Translations under genes and position numbers: made by a program
Source of the DNA: Paraburkholderia sp. BCC1885
GTDB taxonomy: Bacteria; Pseudomonadota; Gammaproteobacteria; Burkholderiales; Burkholderiaceae
Direction: 5' to 3'
DNA: 64,000 nucleotides
Assembly (NCBI RefSeq): GCF_900996235.1
Contig: NZ_CAAJGM010000230.1
Coordinates: forward strand, 248,001-312,000
Notes under the pieces: model-generated
What the model was told of the DNA's origin: nothing
What the model saw: the letters and a program-made list of their open reading frames with translations, nothing else
The model's database searches: none
In this document: positions 42,740 to 51,704 of the stretch, one piece after another
Position numbering within the stretch: the stretch's first letter is position 1
Layout of the letters: every line of letters begins with the position of its first letter

Positions 42740-44620
42740 TCATGGTACGGGCGATGTTGCTGCGCCGCTATCCGGGGTTGCCGCAGGGTCAAGTTCGACC
42801 GGATCCGTGCCGTTATGCGCGGGTTGTCCCGCCGCCTTGGCGATCTCCTGTTCGTGCTTCATCAGGTTCAAACCGGTGTGGACCAGCGCCACGTGCGAAA
42901 ACGCCTGCGGGAAATTGCCGACGAGACGCTTCGCTGTCGGATCGTATTCCTCGGCGAGCAGGCCGACGTCGTTGGCGAGTCCGAGCAGCCGTTCATACAT
43001 CGCCTCGGCTTCCTCGACGCGCCCTTGCATGGCGAGGTTGTCGACCATCCAGAAGCTGCAGGCAAGGAAAGTGCCTTCGCCGGGCGGCAGACCGTCGTTG
43101 AATTCCGTGGTGCGGTAACGCATCACGAAGCCGTCGTGCAGCAGATATTTTTCGGTGGCGGCGAGCGTGCCGATCACGCGCGGGTCCGATGGTGGCAGAA
43201 AGCCCACCTGCGGCAATAGCAGCACGCTGGCGTCGAGTTCGTCGCCGCCGTAGATCTGCGTGAAGGCGTTGAGTGTCGGATTCCAGCTTTTCTCGCAGAC
43301 CTGCGCGTGAATCTGCTCGCGAATCTCGCGCCAATGGTCGATGGGCCCCGGCAAATTGAACGATTCAGCCGATTTGATCGCACGGTCGAACGCCACCCAG
43401 GCCATCACCTTCGAGAAGGTGAAATGCTGGCGGCCACCGCGCGTTTCCCAGATGCCTTCGTCGGGCTCCTGCCAGATGGATTCGAGGTGCTCGAGCATTT
43501 CGCACTGCACGTTCCAGGTGGTGTCGTCCGCTGCCAGGCCGCCGATACGCGCAAGGTGCAGTGCGTTCATCACTTCGCCGTACACGTCGAGCTGCAGCTG
43601 GCCGGCGGCGTTGTTGCCGATCCGCACGGGCTTCGCGCCCTGGTAGCCGTCGAGCCAGTCGAGTTCGAACTCCGGCAGGCGGCGCTCGCCGCTGATGCCG
43701 TACATGATCTGCAACTGCTCGGGCGCGCCGGCCATCACGCGGGCGAGCCAGCTGCGCCACGCGCGCGCTTCGTCGAAATAGCCGCCGCGCATCATGGCGA
43801 GCAGCGTGATGGTGGCGTCGCGCAGCCAGCAATAGCGATAGTCCCAGTTGCGCGTGCCGCCCAGCTGCTCGGGCAGCGAGGTGGTGGGCGCCGCCACGAT
43901 GCCGCCGGTCGGCTCATAGGCGAGCGCCTTGAGGGTGATCAGCGAGCGGCGGATCGGCCCGGCATATTTGCCTTCCACCGTGCTGCGCGCCGACCACTCG
44001 CGCCAGTGGTTCTCGGTACGCGCGAGCGCGGTGTGCGGGTCGCGGCCCGGCGGAATGCGCAAATGCGACGGCGAATAGGCGAGCGCAAACGGCACCCGTT
44101 CGCCAGGCGACACGGTGAATTCGGCGACCGTGTGCATGTTCTCGCCGCGCAGTTCGACCGGCGTGCGCAGCACGGCCGTGTCCGGCCCGACGATCGCCTT
44201 GATGCCGCTGTCGTGTTTCAGGCGGCTGACCCACGGAATCGAGAAACCGTAGTCGAAGCGCAGCACCAGTTCCATCTTCATGCGCACGGTGCCGCGCCGG
44301 CCCACCACGATGCGGACCAGTTCCGACCAGCCGTTGCCGGGCGGCATGAAATCGATCACCGTGACCACGCCTTCTTCGGTTTCGAAATCGGTTTCGAGGA
44401 TCAGCGTTTCGCCGCGATAGCGGCGGGTGGTTTTCGCGGGCTTGTCGGATACGGGAGAGAGCAGCCAGCGGCCGTTCTTTTCGTTGCCGAGGAGTGCGGC
44501 GAAGCACGCGCCGGAGTCGAAGCGGGGCCAGCAGAGCCAGTCGACGGAACCGTCGCGGGAGATCAGGGCGGCGGTGTGGCCGTCGCCGACGAGGGCATAG
44601 TCTTCGATAAGTGCGGGCAT
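42740..44620 (-). CDS. Glycoside hydrolase family 15 protein
   Basis: A 626-residue protein with the bacterial GH15 layout: an N-terminal beta-sandwich (IEDYALVGDGHTAALISRDGSVDWLCWPRFDSGACFAALLG) and a C-terminal (alpha/alpha)6 barrel with NWDYRYCWLRDATITLLAM and PDEGIWETRGGRQHFTFSKVMAWVAFDRA. Related proteins include glucoamylases and actinobacterial trehalases, so starch-like glucans or trehalose are plausible substrates. There is no signal peptide, implying a cytoplasmic location. It lies upstream of phaZ in the same direction but 180 bases away. Confidence 0.9.
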   Translation of the reverse strand: MPALIEDYALVGDGHTAALISRDGSVDWLCWPRFDSGACFAALLGNEKNGRWLLSPVSDKPAKTTRRYRGETLILETDFETEEGVVTVIDFMPPGNGWSELVRIVVGRRGTVRMKMELVLRFDYGFSIPWVSRLKHDSGIKAIVGPDTAVLRTPVELRGENMHTVAEFTVSPGERVPFALAYSPSHLRIPPGRDPHTALARTENHWREWSARSTVEGKYAGPIRRSLITLKALAYEPTGGIVAAPTTSLPEQLGGTRNWDYRYCWLRDATITLLAMMRGGYFDEARAWRSWLARVMAGAPEQLQIMYGISGERRLPEFELDWLDGYQGAKPVRIGNNAAGQLQLDVYGEVMNALHLARIGGLAADDTTWNVQCEMLEHLESIWQEPDEGIWETRGGRQHFTFSKVMAWVAFDRAIKSAESFNLPGPIDHWREIREQIHAQVCEKSWNPTLNAFTQIYGGDELDASVLLLPQVGFLPPSDPRVIGTLAATEKYLLHDGFVMRYRTTEFNDGLPPGEGTFLACSFWMVDNLAMQGRVEEAEAMYERLLGLANDVGLLAEEYDPTAKRLVGNFPQAFSHVALVHTGLNLMKHEQEIAKAAGQPAHNGTDPVELDPAATPDSGAATSPVP

Positions 44621-44928
44621 AGGGGACTGGGGTAAGCGAAATGAACGGGGCGTGGCGGGCGCTTCAGGCGCGCCTGCAACGTCCCGGGACGTTGTTACTA
44701 CCGGACCCGCGCCATGCCGTTTGGTTCAGGCCGCGTGAGGGCCGGTTGCGGGACAAACCTGCAACAGGCTCCGGTAAGGGTTCCAGCACATGCGTGGCGA
44801 CTTCGCATTGGCAATTTGAGATAGCGCTGCCTACAATCGGATTTTTGGATGATGGGCGAGGAGCTGGCCGCAGACGGTGCGAGGCCGCTTCATCGTGCAC
44901 GCGAATGCTGTTTTCGAGGACGAAAGCC
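44621..44928. other. Divergent intergenic region
   Basis: About 300 bases between the GH15 start (leftward) and the 81-aa gene (rightward). It holds a short GTCCCGGGAC palindrome near 44682 and presumably both promoters. The open frame across it is Arg/Pro-rich and not supported as coding. Confidence 0.4.
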
Positions 44929-45174
44929 ATGCTGAACCCGTCGAAATCCGATTGCATCACCATTCTCTCGGCCGCCAGCGAACTCGCTGACGACTCCATG
45001 CTGCCGCTCGATGCCGGCCGCCTTGGCCTGTCCCGCAACGGGATGCAGGCCGCCGCGTCCTTCCTGATCGAGCGCGCCTGCTTCAAGCGCTATCGCGAGG
45101 GTGAAGGCCATTATGCCGTCGGCGGCCTGTCGCTGCAGGGAAGACTGCGCCTCGATCAACTTGCCAACGGCTAG
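44929..45174 (+). CDS. Small hypothetical protein, 81 aa
   Basis: An 81-residue protein (MLNPSKSDCITILSAASELA...) with GAGGA upstream of the ATG. The pattern of short helices followed by HYAVGGLSLQGRLRLDQLANG resembles a winged-helix fold, but this is only an impression. No signal peptide or membrane helix. The longer open frame starting at 44641 has non-coding composition before this ATG. Function unknown. Confidence 0.6.
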   Translation: MLNPSKSDCITILSAASELADDSMLPLDAGRLGLSRNGMQAAASFLIERACFKRYREGEGHYAVGGLSLQGRLRLDQLANG

Positions 45175-45395
45175 GCTGCGCGGGCATCGCCGGGCAACTG
45201 GCGGCGCCGCCATCGGCTCGCCATCTTCACGTCATCCGGCGTGGCCGGCGCGCGCCTGACGATCCTGTCCTGCCTGACGGTTGCCTTGCATTCGCTCCGC
45301 CATTTGCCATGAGGCGTTTGCCGTCTATAGCACGTGGCGTGCCGCGCAAACCCCGGCATGCGGCTTGAACCGTCCGTGGCCGTCGCTCGTGCCGC

Positions 45396-45548
45396 TCAAA
45401 AATGCGACGAACTCATCCCGAAGATGCCGATCACGCCAATGACGATCAGATACACCGCGACGATGTAATTCAACAGGCGCGGCATCACGAGAATGAGAAT
45501 GCCGGCGATCAGCGAGACGATCGGGCCGAGACTGAAAGTGATGTTCAT
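45396..45548 (-). CDS. DUF3096-like small membrane protein, 50 aa
   Basis: A 50-residue protein with two hydrophobic helices (SLGPIVSLIAGILILVMP and IVAVYLIVIGVIGIFGM). It matches the short DUF3096 family of two-helix membrane proteins with a Gly-rich turn. CGGAG precedes the ATG at 45548. The open frame upstream is not hydrophobic and is taken as non-coding. Divergent from the lactonase gene. Function unknown. Confidence 0.8.
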   Translation of the reverse strand: MNITFSLGPIVSLIAGILILVMPRLLNYIVAVYLIVIGVIGIFGMSSSHF

Positions 45549-45720
45549 TGAAACTCCGGGTGACAGGACGGCAGTGAGAGCGTTTTGACCGGATAGTGTG
45601 ATCCGGCTCAACGCCTGGCTTCTATCTTCTATACTTGCGCCGATAACTAAAAACGATCCAAATCGCGTTGCAGACCAGCGACACCATCCAATCCGAATAA
45701 TCGATGTCCAGGAGGTCGAC

Positions 45721-47001
45721 ATGCATCGTAGTGCCAAAGCCGCCGCAAGCGCCGAGTCCCAGCCCTCACTTCAGCCCCTTCGGAAGACCGCATTCGCGCA
45801 GTCACCCCGGTCTGCCGGTTCGATAATAAAAGGTTTAGTTCTCATGGTCTCAATAGCGGCTACCCAGGCGTTCGCTCAGGATGCCGGCCCGGCACCGGCC
45901 GACGGTGTCTACGACATGATCGTCGGCACCTATACGGGCGGCAAGAGCGAAGGCATCTACGTGTATCACTTCGATACGAAGACGGGCGAGGCCACGCGCG
46001 TCTCGGTGGCGCAGACGGTCAATCCGTCGTATGTGGTGGTGAGCAGCGACCGCCGCCACGTTTATTCGGTCAACGAACTGCCCGGCGACAACGGCCCGGC
46101 CTCGCAGCGCGGTGGTATCAGCGCGTTTGGCTTCGATCCGGCGAGCGGCCAGCTGACCTTTCTCAACAAGGTGTCGGCCGAGGGCAACGACCCGTGCTAT
46201 CTGAAGATTTCACCGGACGGCAAATATCTGCTGACGGCGAACTATTCGGTGGCGGCGGACCCCGGCGGCAGCTTCGCGGTCTTCCCGCTGCAGGCCGACG
46301 GCCAGGTGGGGCAGGCGGTGTTGACCGTGCATCACGAAGGCGGCGGTCCGGTGAAGGGACGTCAGGACAACTCGCATGTGCATTCGACAGTGTTCTCGCC
46401 GGACGGCCAGTATCTGTTCGCGCAGGATCTCGGCGCCGACAAGCTGTATTCGTACCGCTACACGCCCGATGGCAGCCGCGGCCTGTTCGGTCCGACCGAG
46501 TGGCGCTATACGGACGTGAAGGCGGGCAGCGGTCCGCGTCACCTGGTGTTCGGACCTGACGGCAAGTACGCGTATCTGACGAGCGAACTGGCGGCGAGCG
46601 TCACCACGTTCCGTTACGACGACGGCAAGCTCACGCAGTTGCAGGTGTCGCCGCTGACCGAGCCGCATTTCAAGGGGCAGGTGGGGGCGGCGGCAATCCA
46701 TCTGTCGCCGGACGGGCGGTTCCTCTACGCGACCAACCGTGGCGACGCGAACGAGATCGTGATCTTTGCCGTCGATCAGGCCAACGGCCATCTGAAACTG
46801 GTGGGACGTCAGTCCACGCTCGGCAAGTCGCCGCGTGAGTTTGCCATCGATCCGACCGGCAACTGGCTGATCGTCGGCAATCAGTTGAGCGACACCGCGT
46901 ATGTGTTCCGGCGCGATCAGCAGACCGGCCTGCTCGAAGCGAATCCGAAAGAGATCGAGATCGGTTCGCCGGTCGATTTCAAGTGGGTGTCGCCGTCTTG
47001 A
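45721..47001 (+). CDS. Lactonase family protein (7-bladed beta-propeller)
   Basis: A 426-residue protein of the YbhE/6-phosphogluconolactonase-like beta-propeller family. The N-terminal region includes a hydrophobic signal-like segment (GLVLMVSIAATQAFAQDAG), so it is probably exported, unlike cytoplasmic Pgl. Repeated blades are visible as ISPDGKYLLTANYS, FSPDGQYLFAQDLG, FGPDGKYAYLTSE, LSPDGRFLYATNRGDANEI and IDPTGNWLIVGNQLSDT. AGGAGG lies 5-6 bases before ATG 45721; a later in-frame ATG at about 45844 would shorten the signal region. The substrate is unknown. Confidence 0.9.
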   Translation: MHRSAKAAASAESQPSLQPLRKTAFAQSPRSAGSIIKGLVLMVSIAATQAFAQDAGPAPADGVYDMIVGTYTGGKSEGIYVYHFDTKTGEATRVSVAQTVNPSYVVVSSDRRHVYSVNELPGDNGPASQRGGISAFGFDPASGQLTFLNKVSAEGNDPCYLKISPDGKYLLTANYSVAADPGGSFAVFPLQADGQVGQAVLTVHHEGGGPVKGRQDNSHVHSTVFSPDGQYLFAQDLGADKLYSYRYTPDGSRGLFGPTEWRYTDVKAGSGPRHLVFGPDGKYAYLTSELAASVTTFRYDDGKLTQLQVSPLTEPHFKGQVGAAAIHLSPDGRFLYATNRGDANEIVIFAVDQANGHLKLVGRQSTLGKSPREFAIDPTGNWLIVGNQLSDTAYVFRRDQQTGLLEANPKEIEIGSPVDFKWVSPS

Positions 47002-47046
47002 GGCGCTTGCGTTTCCTGAGTTGCCGGAATTCTTGAGCCGGTAGAA

Positions 47047-47085
47047 AAATGGGCCTCGGCGCATGCCTGCCGCCGAGGCCCATTT
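47047..47085. terminator. Bidirectional terminator between lactonase and ftsK
   Basis: AAATGGGCCTCGGCG (47047-47061) pairs perfectly over 15 bp with CGCCGAGGCCCATTT (47071-47085). A-rich and T-rich flanks on the two sides suit termination from both directions for these convergent genes. Confidence 0.9.
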
Positions 47086-47107
47086 CATTTGACGCAGCAG
47101 TTTGCGC

Positions 47108-50100
47108 TTATTCGGCCGGTCCCGGCGCCAGCACTTCGCGGCTGCCGTTGATGCCCATCGACGACACCAGCCCCGCCGCCTCCATCTGCTCGACCAGTCG
47201 CGCCGCCCGGTTGTAGCCGATGCGCAATTGCCGCTGCACCGACGAGATCGACGCGCGCCGTGTGCGCACCACGAAGGCGACGGCTTCGTCGTAGAGTGGA
47301 TCGGCTTCGGCATCCGGCGCGTCGCCGAACAGGTCCTGGGCCGCGCCTTCGGCGGTGGGGCCGTCGAGAATGCCTTCCTCGTATTGCGGCTCGCCGAACT
47401 GCTTCAGATATTCGACGATGCGGTGCACTTCCTCGTCGGCGACGAACGCGCCGTGCACGCGCTGCGGATAGCCGGTGCCCGGCGGCAGGAACAGCATGTC
47501 GCCCTGGCCGAGCAGCGACTCGGCGCCCATCTGATCGAGAATCGTGCGCGAGTCGATTTTCGACGACACCTGGAAGGCGACGCGTGTCGGGATGTTGGCC
47601 TTGATAAGGCCGGTGATCACGTCCACCGACGGACGCTGCGTGGCGAGAATCAGATGGATGCCGGCGGCGCGCGCTTTCTGCGCGAGACGCGCAATCAGTT
47701 CTTCGATCTTCTTGCCCGCGACCATCATCAGATCGGCCAGCTCATCGATCACGACCACGATCAGCGGCAGCGGCGCGAGCGGCTCGGGCGCTTCGGGCGT
47801 CAGCGAAAACGGATTGCCGAGCTTCTTGCCGGCGGCTTGCGCGTCGCGGATTTTCTGGTTGAAACCCGCGAGGTTACGCACGCCCACCGCCGACATCAGC
47901 CGGTAGCGCTTCTCCATTTCGCCGACGCACCAGTTGAGCGCGTTGGCGGCCAGTTTCATATCGGTGACGACCGGCGCGAGCAGATGCGGAATGCCTTCGT
48001 ACACCGACAGTTCCAGCATCTTCGGATCGATCATGATCAGCCGCACTTCTTCGGGCGTCGCCTTGTAGAGCAGCGACACGATCATAGCGTTGATCGCCAC
48101 CGACTTGCCCGAGCCGGTGGTGCCGGCCACCAGCATGTGCGGCGCCTTGGCGAGATCGGCGACCACCGGATGACCGGTGATGTCCTTGCCCATCGCCAGC
48201 GTGAGCATGGAGTGCGAGTGCTGATAGACGTTCGCCTCGAGGATCTCCGACAGGCGGATGGTCTGGCGCTTGGCATTCGGCAACTCGAGGCCCATGCAGG
48301 TCTTGCCGGGAATCGTTTCGACCACGCGGATCGACGTGAGGCCGAGGCCGCGCGACAGGTCCTTCATCAGCCCGACGATCTGGCTGCCGCGCACGCCGAG
48401 CGCCGGCTCGACTTCGAAGCGCGTGATGACCGGGCCGGCGGAGGCGCCTACCACGGTCACCGGCACTTTGAATTCCTGCAGGCGCTGTTCGATCAACTGG
48501 CCGGTTTCGGCGAGGTGCTGTTCGGAGACCGGTTCGACGTCGGTGTCGGCGCGGGCCAGCAGGTCGAGCGTCGGCAGTTCGACCGTCGACGCAGCGGGCG
48601 CGCGGAATTCGAAGACCGTCGGCGCATGGCCACGGACGGGCGTGCGCGGGGCGACGGGTTCGTTGGCCGGCTCGCTGCGCGACGGGGCGAGGGACGCGAG
48701 GGACGCCTCGTTTTGCGGGGCGGTGTTTGTGCCGGGTGGGATCGCGCGGGTGGCGTCGTCGGCGCTTTCGGTGTTTGCGTCGTTGTTGGCTTCGTCGTCG
48801 CGGTCGTCGCGTTCGGCGCGTTCGTCGAATGCCGGCGCAGCGGCTGCAGCGGCGTGTACGGCGGCGATGTGGCCGCGCGAGGCGTCGTATTCTTCTTCGC
48901 CGTCGCTGGTTTGCAGCGGTTCGCGCGCGGCGTGGGCGTCGGAATTCGCGATAGGTGTTGCGGCAAAGCTGGGGAAGCGCACAACGTTAGACGGCGGCGC
49001 GATGGGCGCGTCGACTGGCGTGGCCGGTTCGGTCTGGCCGTGTGCCGGGAATGGCGTCACATCCGGGGCGAGGCTCGGCTCGGGTTCGCTGTAGGGCGAT
49101 GCGTTGTCTTCCGTGGCTGCATGTAAAGGCGCGGCGGCTGCCGACGAGGCATGAATCGCAGCGATGGAGTCAGCGTCCTCAGCTTCGGCTTCCCACGGCG
49201 CGACGGTTTTCTCGATGACGAGGTCGGCCGCCGGTGCATACGTCTCGACGATCGGTTCGAAGCGGGGCAGGGGGGCTTCGTGTGCCTGTTCGACCACGGG
49301 ATGCAACGACGTGTCGGGCTCTGCAGTGACATCGCCTGATGGCGCGAAAGGCACGGACGGCGCTGCGGCGGCATGTTGAGCGTCGCCCGGTCCTTGCGCT
49401 GCTGGAGGAGTTGGCGCATCCGCCGCAGCCGGTGTCTCAGTCGTGATCCGGTTCGTCTCGGACCCGGCATGCCGGGCGAGGCTGGCGCCCGCGATGCTGG
49501 TCCAGCGCGCCGCGTTCTCTTCGATGCTGCGCAGCGTGTCCTGCACGCTGGCGGGCGGTGTGGCGCGCTCGGTCGATGCGGGCGGCCGCGAATAACTCGG
49601 CGGCCGCGAACCGTCGCTGGCCGGACGGCGCTGTGTGTGCGTCGGCGTCCGTGCCTGCGCCGCCTCGATGACTGGCCGTTGTGGCTGGACCGGCGCGGCG
49701 GGCGGCGCGTGGCGCGCAACCGTGGGCGAAACACCCGGGCGTGCTGGCGGGGCGATGGGCTGAATCGATGGCGCACGGTTTGCTGCCGTTGCAACCCCAT
49801 TTGCATTTGCAGCCGCAGCCGCAGTTGCAACCGCCGCAGCGTCGCGCGCTGTCGCCGATTCACGCAGCCATCCCGCCGCTGCAACCGGTTCAGCCGACGC
49901 CCGCGCAGCGCCCTTGTCGAGCGCGGTGCTGGAATGTTGCGCCGGCGTCTGTCCCTGTCCGCCGCCTTGCCGAACCGGTGCAATGACCCGCGTCTGTCCT
50001 GCGCCATGAAGCGGGGCCGCCTGACCGCGCGTCGCCGGATTCCTCGCCTGCCAACCCGCGCCGCCCGATGTGGCCGCACCACGCGCGCCGCTGCCGCCCA

Positions 50101-50704
50101 GCGCGTCCTTGCCCAAAGCATCTTTCGCAGCGGCCAGGCCGGCCGTACCTGCGGCAGCGGCCGCACCGCGCGTCGCTGCCGGCGGCCGCCACACGGTCGG
50201 CCGTGCGTAGCGGCCTTTGGCTTTCGGCGCCATCGGATTAACCGGGGTCGATGCATACGGCGGCAGCGAATCGTCGACGGTGCTGCGCCGGCGCGCATCT
50301 TCATCGCGCCTCGCCAGTCCACGGTTCAGCCCGAGCCCGAGGCCGAACGCGCCGTCGGCCCACTGCGCGACGCGGCTCCAGCGAAATTCGAGCAGCCACG
50401 GCAGGCTCAACAGCAGCAGCGCCAGCATCACGAGCGGCGTGCCGACATGCCCCAGCAGCCTGCCGAAGCCGACCGCCAGCAGATGCCCGAAGCCATCGAC
50501 GCCCACCATCCCGAGCAGCGACGCCTCCAGCGTGCAACTCGCCACGAGGACGCAGACGAATCCCAGCCACAGGCGGATGGTGCCCGGCCCGCGCAGGCCG
50601 ACGCCGCCTGGCAGCACAGACTTCACGAGACGCCACAAAAGATGGAGGAACCAGACGGCTGACCCGCCGAACCAGCCGAAAACTACCGTGTGCATGCTAG
50701 ACAT
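47108..50704 (-). CDS. ftsK: DNA translocase FtsK with long linker
   Basis: A 1198-residue FtsK. An N-terminal membrane region of about 130 residues with three or four helices (TVVFGWFGGSAVWFLHLLW; LWLGFVCVLVASCTL; TPLVMLALLLLSLPWLL) is followed by an Ala/Pro/Arg-rich linker to about residue 720. Then come the alpha/beta motor domains with Walker A GTTGSGKS (about 857-864) and Walker B LIMIDPKM. The C-terminal gamma domain (FVVRTRRASISSVQRQLRIGYNRAARLVEQM) reads chromosome polarity sequences. It pumps DNA at the septum and activates XerCD. ATG 50704 or 50695 may be the start. Confidence 0.94.
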   Translation of the reverse strand: MSSMHTVVFGWFGGSAVWFLHLLWRLVKSVLPGGVGLRGPGTIRLWLGFVCVLVASCTLEASLLGMVGVDGFGHLLAVGFGRLLGHVGTPLVMLALLLLSLPWLLEFRWSRVAQWADGAFGLGLGLNRGLARRDEDARRRSTVDDSLPPYASTPVNPMAPKAKGRYARPTVWRPPAATRGAAAAAGTAGLAAAKDALGKDALGGSGARGAATSGGAGWQARNPATRGQAAPLHGAGQTRVIAPVRQGGGQGQTPAQHSSTALDKGAARASAEPVAAAGWLRESATARDAAAVATAAAAANANGVATAANRAPSIQPIAPPARPGVSPTVARHAPPAAPVQPQRPVIEAAQARTPTHTQRRPASDGSRPPSYSRPPASTERATPPASVQDTLRSIEENAARWTSIAGASLARHAGSETNRITTETPAAADAPTPPAAQGPGDAQHAAAAPSVPFAPSGDVTAEPDTSLHPVVEQAHEAPLPRFEPIVETYAPAADLVIEKTVAPWEAEAEDADSIAAIHASSAAAAPLHAATEDNASPYSEPEPSLAPDVTPFPAHGQTEPATPVDAPIAPPSNVVRFPSFAATPIANSDAHAAREPLQTSDGEEEYDASRGHIAAVHAAAAAAPAFDERAERDDRDDEANNDANTESADDATRAIPPGTNTAPQNEASLASLAPSRSEPANEPVAPRTPVRGHAPTVFEFRAPAASTVELPTLDLLARADTDVEPVSEQHLAETGQLIEQRLQEFKVPVTVVGASAGPVITRFEVEPALGVRGSQIVGLMKDLSRGLGLTSIRVVETIPGKTCMGLELPNAKRQTIRLSEILEANVYQHSHSMLTLAMGKDITGHPVVADLAKAPHMLVAGTTGSGKSVAINAMIVSLLYKATPEEVRLIMIDPKMLELSVYEGIPHLLAPVVTDMKLAANALNWCVGEMEKRYRLMSAVGVRNLAGFNQKIRDAQAAGKKLGNPFSLTPEAPEPLAPLPLIVVVIDELADLMMVAGKKIEELIARLAQKARAAGIHLILATQRPSVDVITGLIKANIPTRVAFQVSSKIDSRTILDQMGAESLLGQGDMLFLPPGTGYPQRVHGAFVADEEVHRIVEYLKQFGEPQYEEGILDGPTAEGAAQDLFGDAPDAEADPLYDEAVAFVVRTRRASISSVQRQLRIGYNRAARLVEQMEAAGLVSSMGINGSREVLAPGPAE

Positions 50705-50893
50705 CAACGAATGACGGATCCGCGAAAACGCAATCCGTCGAGTTTAAACCGGCGAAGCACCGCGCTTCGAAGGCAACGGCGCGCGCTCCGCCGCCTGCTT
50801 GATCTGCTGCAAAAACCGCACGGCGCGCGGGCCGACCGGAACGGGCGTCGTTGCGCGCCTCGCTGCCTGGGCTGCGCGCCATCCGCACGGCTG

Positions 50894-51541
50894 TCATTTG
50901 TCGTGCTGCGCGAAAACCAGCTTGTCGCCGTTTTCGAGGATCAACTGCAATTCCTGCGGCGCGCGCATCTGCACGCCGGTGCGCTCGATATGCATGAGCG
51001 CGTCGAGATAATCGCCTTCGATCTGGCCACCGGGCGTCGAGCACGCCATCCGCGTGCCCGCAAGCGGCCCGACGCTCAGCTTGCCGTTTTTCAGGCCGTA
51101 GGGTCCCGAGTAACGGTTGCAGCCGGAGAAGCCGCTGGCACGGCGCCTGCCGCTTTCCGCCGCGAGCGTCAGCGTGATCGGCTCGCCGCTGTCGGCGCCG
51201 GGAATCGCGCGCGCGGTGCCGTCGGCCTGTTGCCAGCCGGTGAGTTGCCATGACGTATCGTCGAGCAATTGCGTCGCGGCCGGGTTGAACGGATCGGGCG
51301 GCGGTGCTTTGGCATCCGGATGGGTGGGCATGGCGCAGGCCGCCAGCAGCGCGGTCACGCTGAGCGCGGCAAGCGTGCCGCGGCCCGTCCGACGCACCCG
51401 CGCGCCGGCCGGCGCAAGCCGGTGCGTGGCGGATGGCGCAACGCGGGCCGCCAAAAACGGCGCAAAAGCCGTTGCAACACGCGGCGCAAGCAGCGCTGCA
51501 ACGAGACGCGCAACACGTCGCGCTGTAGACGTTGGGAACAT
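50894..51541 (-). CDS. META-domain (HslJ-like) envelope protein
   Basis: About 215 residues ending in a META/HslJ domain: DTSWQLTGWQQADG, ITLTLAAESGRRRASGFSGCNRYSGPYGLKNGKLSVGPLAGTRMACSTP and a final LQLILENGDKLVFAQ. A lipobox-like TALLAAC lies unusually far from the ATG at 51541. From a GTG at 51397 the product would have a textbook lipoprotein signal (VRRTGRGTLAALSVTALLAAC). GAGGA before 51541 supports the long start. HslJ proteins are linked to heat shock and antibiotic tolerance, with unknown mechanism. Confidence 0.8.
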   Translation of the reverse strand: MFPTSTARRVARLVAALLAPRVATAFAPFLAARVAPSATHRLAPAGARVRRTGRGTLAALSVTALLAACAMPTHPDAKAPPPDPFNPAATQLLDDTSWQLTGWQQADGTARAIPGADSGEPITLTLAAESGRRRASGFSGCNRYSGPYGLKNGKLSVGPLAGTRMACSTPGGQIEGDYLDALMHIERTGVQMRAPQELQLILENGDKLVFAQHDK

Positions 51542-51704
51542 GGCGTCGGTCCTCTTCAAACTGGCGAAGGCGTAAGGGTAACGCACTCAGGTTGCCGCAC
51601 GCGAGCGCTCCGCGCACGGCGCCGGGCCTCCGGTGCAGAGGTTGCGCATGTTAACATTGCTGATCTACCCATTCCATCTCATCTGACATTTTTCTGGAGA
51701 CTCC

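Noticed and set aside
47102..49126. Plus-strand open frame of 674 codons
   Set aside because: Antisense to ftsK; Arg/His-rich and low in hydrophobic patterning.
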